From assembly GCA_041739525.1 (NCBI GenBank), contig JBGSNQ010000184.1, forward strand, positions 1 to 64,000: a stretch of DNA of 64,000 nucleotides, given 5' to 3'. The DNA is from DATJGR01 sp041739525 (GTDB lineage: Bacteria > Pseudomonadota > Gammaproteobacteria > Pseudomonadales > Azotimanducaceae). How positions within the stretch are numbered: the stretch's first letter is position 1; the number at the start of each line of letters is the position of its first letter. Of this stretch, positions 63,776 to 64,000 are shown in pieces. A program made the position numbers and the translations under genes. Below the pieces are notes generated by a model. It did no database searches, had not been told where the DNA came from, and saw only the letters and a program-made list of their open reading frames with translations.

Positions 63776-64000
63776 ATGAAATATATTCGGTGGTTCCGGG
63801 AGTTATCGAATACCGACGTTGGCATCGTCGGCGGCAAGAACGCTTCGCTCGGCGAACTGTTTCATGCGTTGGGTGGCGCGAATGCGCCAGTGCCGGAAGG
63901 TTTTGCGGTGACGGCGGCGGCATACCGGGACCTCCTCACACGAGGCGGACTTGCAGCACGCCTGCACCAGTTGCTCGACGGTATTCAGCCGCACGACACT
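63776..64000 (+). CDS. ppsA: Phosphoenolpyruvate synthase, N-terminal part, cut by window edge
   Basis: 75 codons to the right edge from ATG 63776; an in-frame ATG at 63752 would add eight residues. The start MKYIRWFRELSNTDVGIVGG, KNASLGEL and VPEGFAVTAAAYR is the unmistakable beginning of the PEP-synthase/PPDK nucleotide-binding domain. The enzyme makes phosphoenolpyruvate from pyruvate, ATP and water in gluconeogenesis. This housekeeping gene marks the end of the accessory region. Confidence 0.9.
   Translation, partial: MKYIRWFRELSNTDVGIVGGKNASLGELFHALGGANAPVPEGFAVTAAAYRDLLTRGGLAARLHQLLDGIQPHDT

Overview
The window looks like a GC-rich proteobacterial chromosome, most likely a gammaproteobacterium of the Steroidobacter/Nevskia type or a close relative. 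This is inferred from gene content (Coq4, DUF3047, DUF1254, EthD, Tat-exported flavin amine oxidase, STY4528-type Rep, P1B copper ATPases) and from Shine-Dalgarno use. No rRNA, complete tRNA, CRISPR array or IS transposase was seen.

Layout. 0-6 kb: 5' end of a cyclic beta-1,2-glucan synthase gene, a Crp/Fnr-like regulator, a response regulator and a hybrid sensor kinase (frameshifted), a second Crp/Fnr-like regulator (frameshifted), a 48-residue membrane peptide and a MEDS-domain protein. 6.4-9 kb: exported DUF1254/DUF1214 protein and a two-domain EthD protein. 9-12.4 kb: an integration scar with two copies of a tRNA-Asp 3' end, two decayed tyrosine-recombinase remnants and one cargo gene (DUF6316 plus methyltransferase). 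12.5-16.5 kb: amine oxidase, dihaem cytochrome c and alpha/beta hydrolase in one coupled operon, divergent from a TetR gene. 16.5-25 kb: membrane protein, arylsulfatase, TetR, Coq4-like, amidohydrolase, DUF3047. 25.3 kb: a bare 3' half of tRNA-Arg(CCT). 26.6-27.8 kb: two adjacent redoxin genes, each with an in-frame TGA exactly at the peroxidatic position of a UxxC motif and a hairpin just downstream; I read these as tandem selenoproteins. 28-36 kb: sterol desaturase-like protein, small exported proteins, an aldolase/HAD pair, a GH144-type glucanase and an ATP-grasp protein.

36-50 kb is a copper/metal resistance island: a CPD-motif P-type ATPase with CxxC-less HMA domains, MerR, PPK2, DUF1232, DUF305, a CopL-like protein, an outer-membrane efflux lipoprotein, a Met-rich periplasmic protein, a multicopper oxidase, cytochrome c, a CPC copper ATPase and two membrane proteins. 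50.8-53.2 kb holds a third Crp/Fnr paralogue and two similar sRNA-like units. 53.6-55.9 kb: PAP2 phosphatase, DUF5329 and DUF4124 proteins. 57-63.5 kb is the core of an integrative element: a STY4528-family replication protein containing a large inverted repeat and iteron-like motifs, a complete recombinase-in-trio (RIT) element, a phage-type integrase and an excisionase-like gene. No conjugation genes are visible. The window ends in the start of phosphoenolpyruvate synthase.

Several otherwise normal genes (around 3.47, 5.01, 5.6 and 51.16 kb) are broken by single-base indels, some in short homopolymers. This could be long-read assembly error or real decay, so those frames should be read with care.
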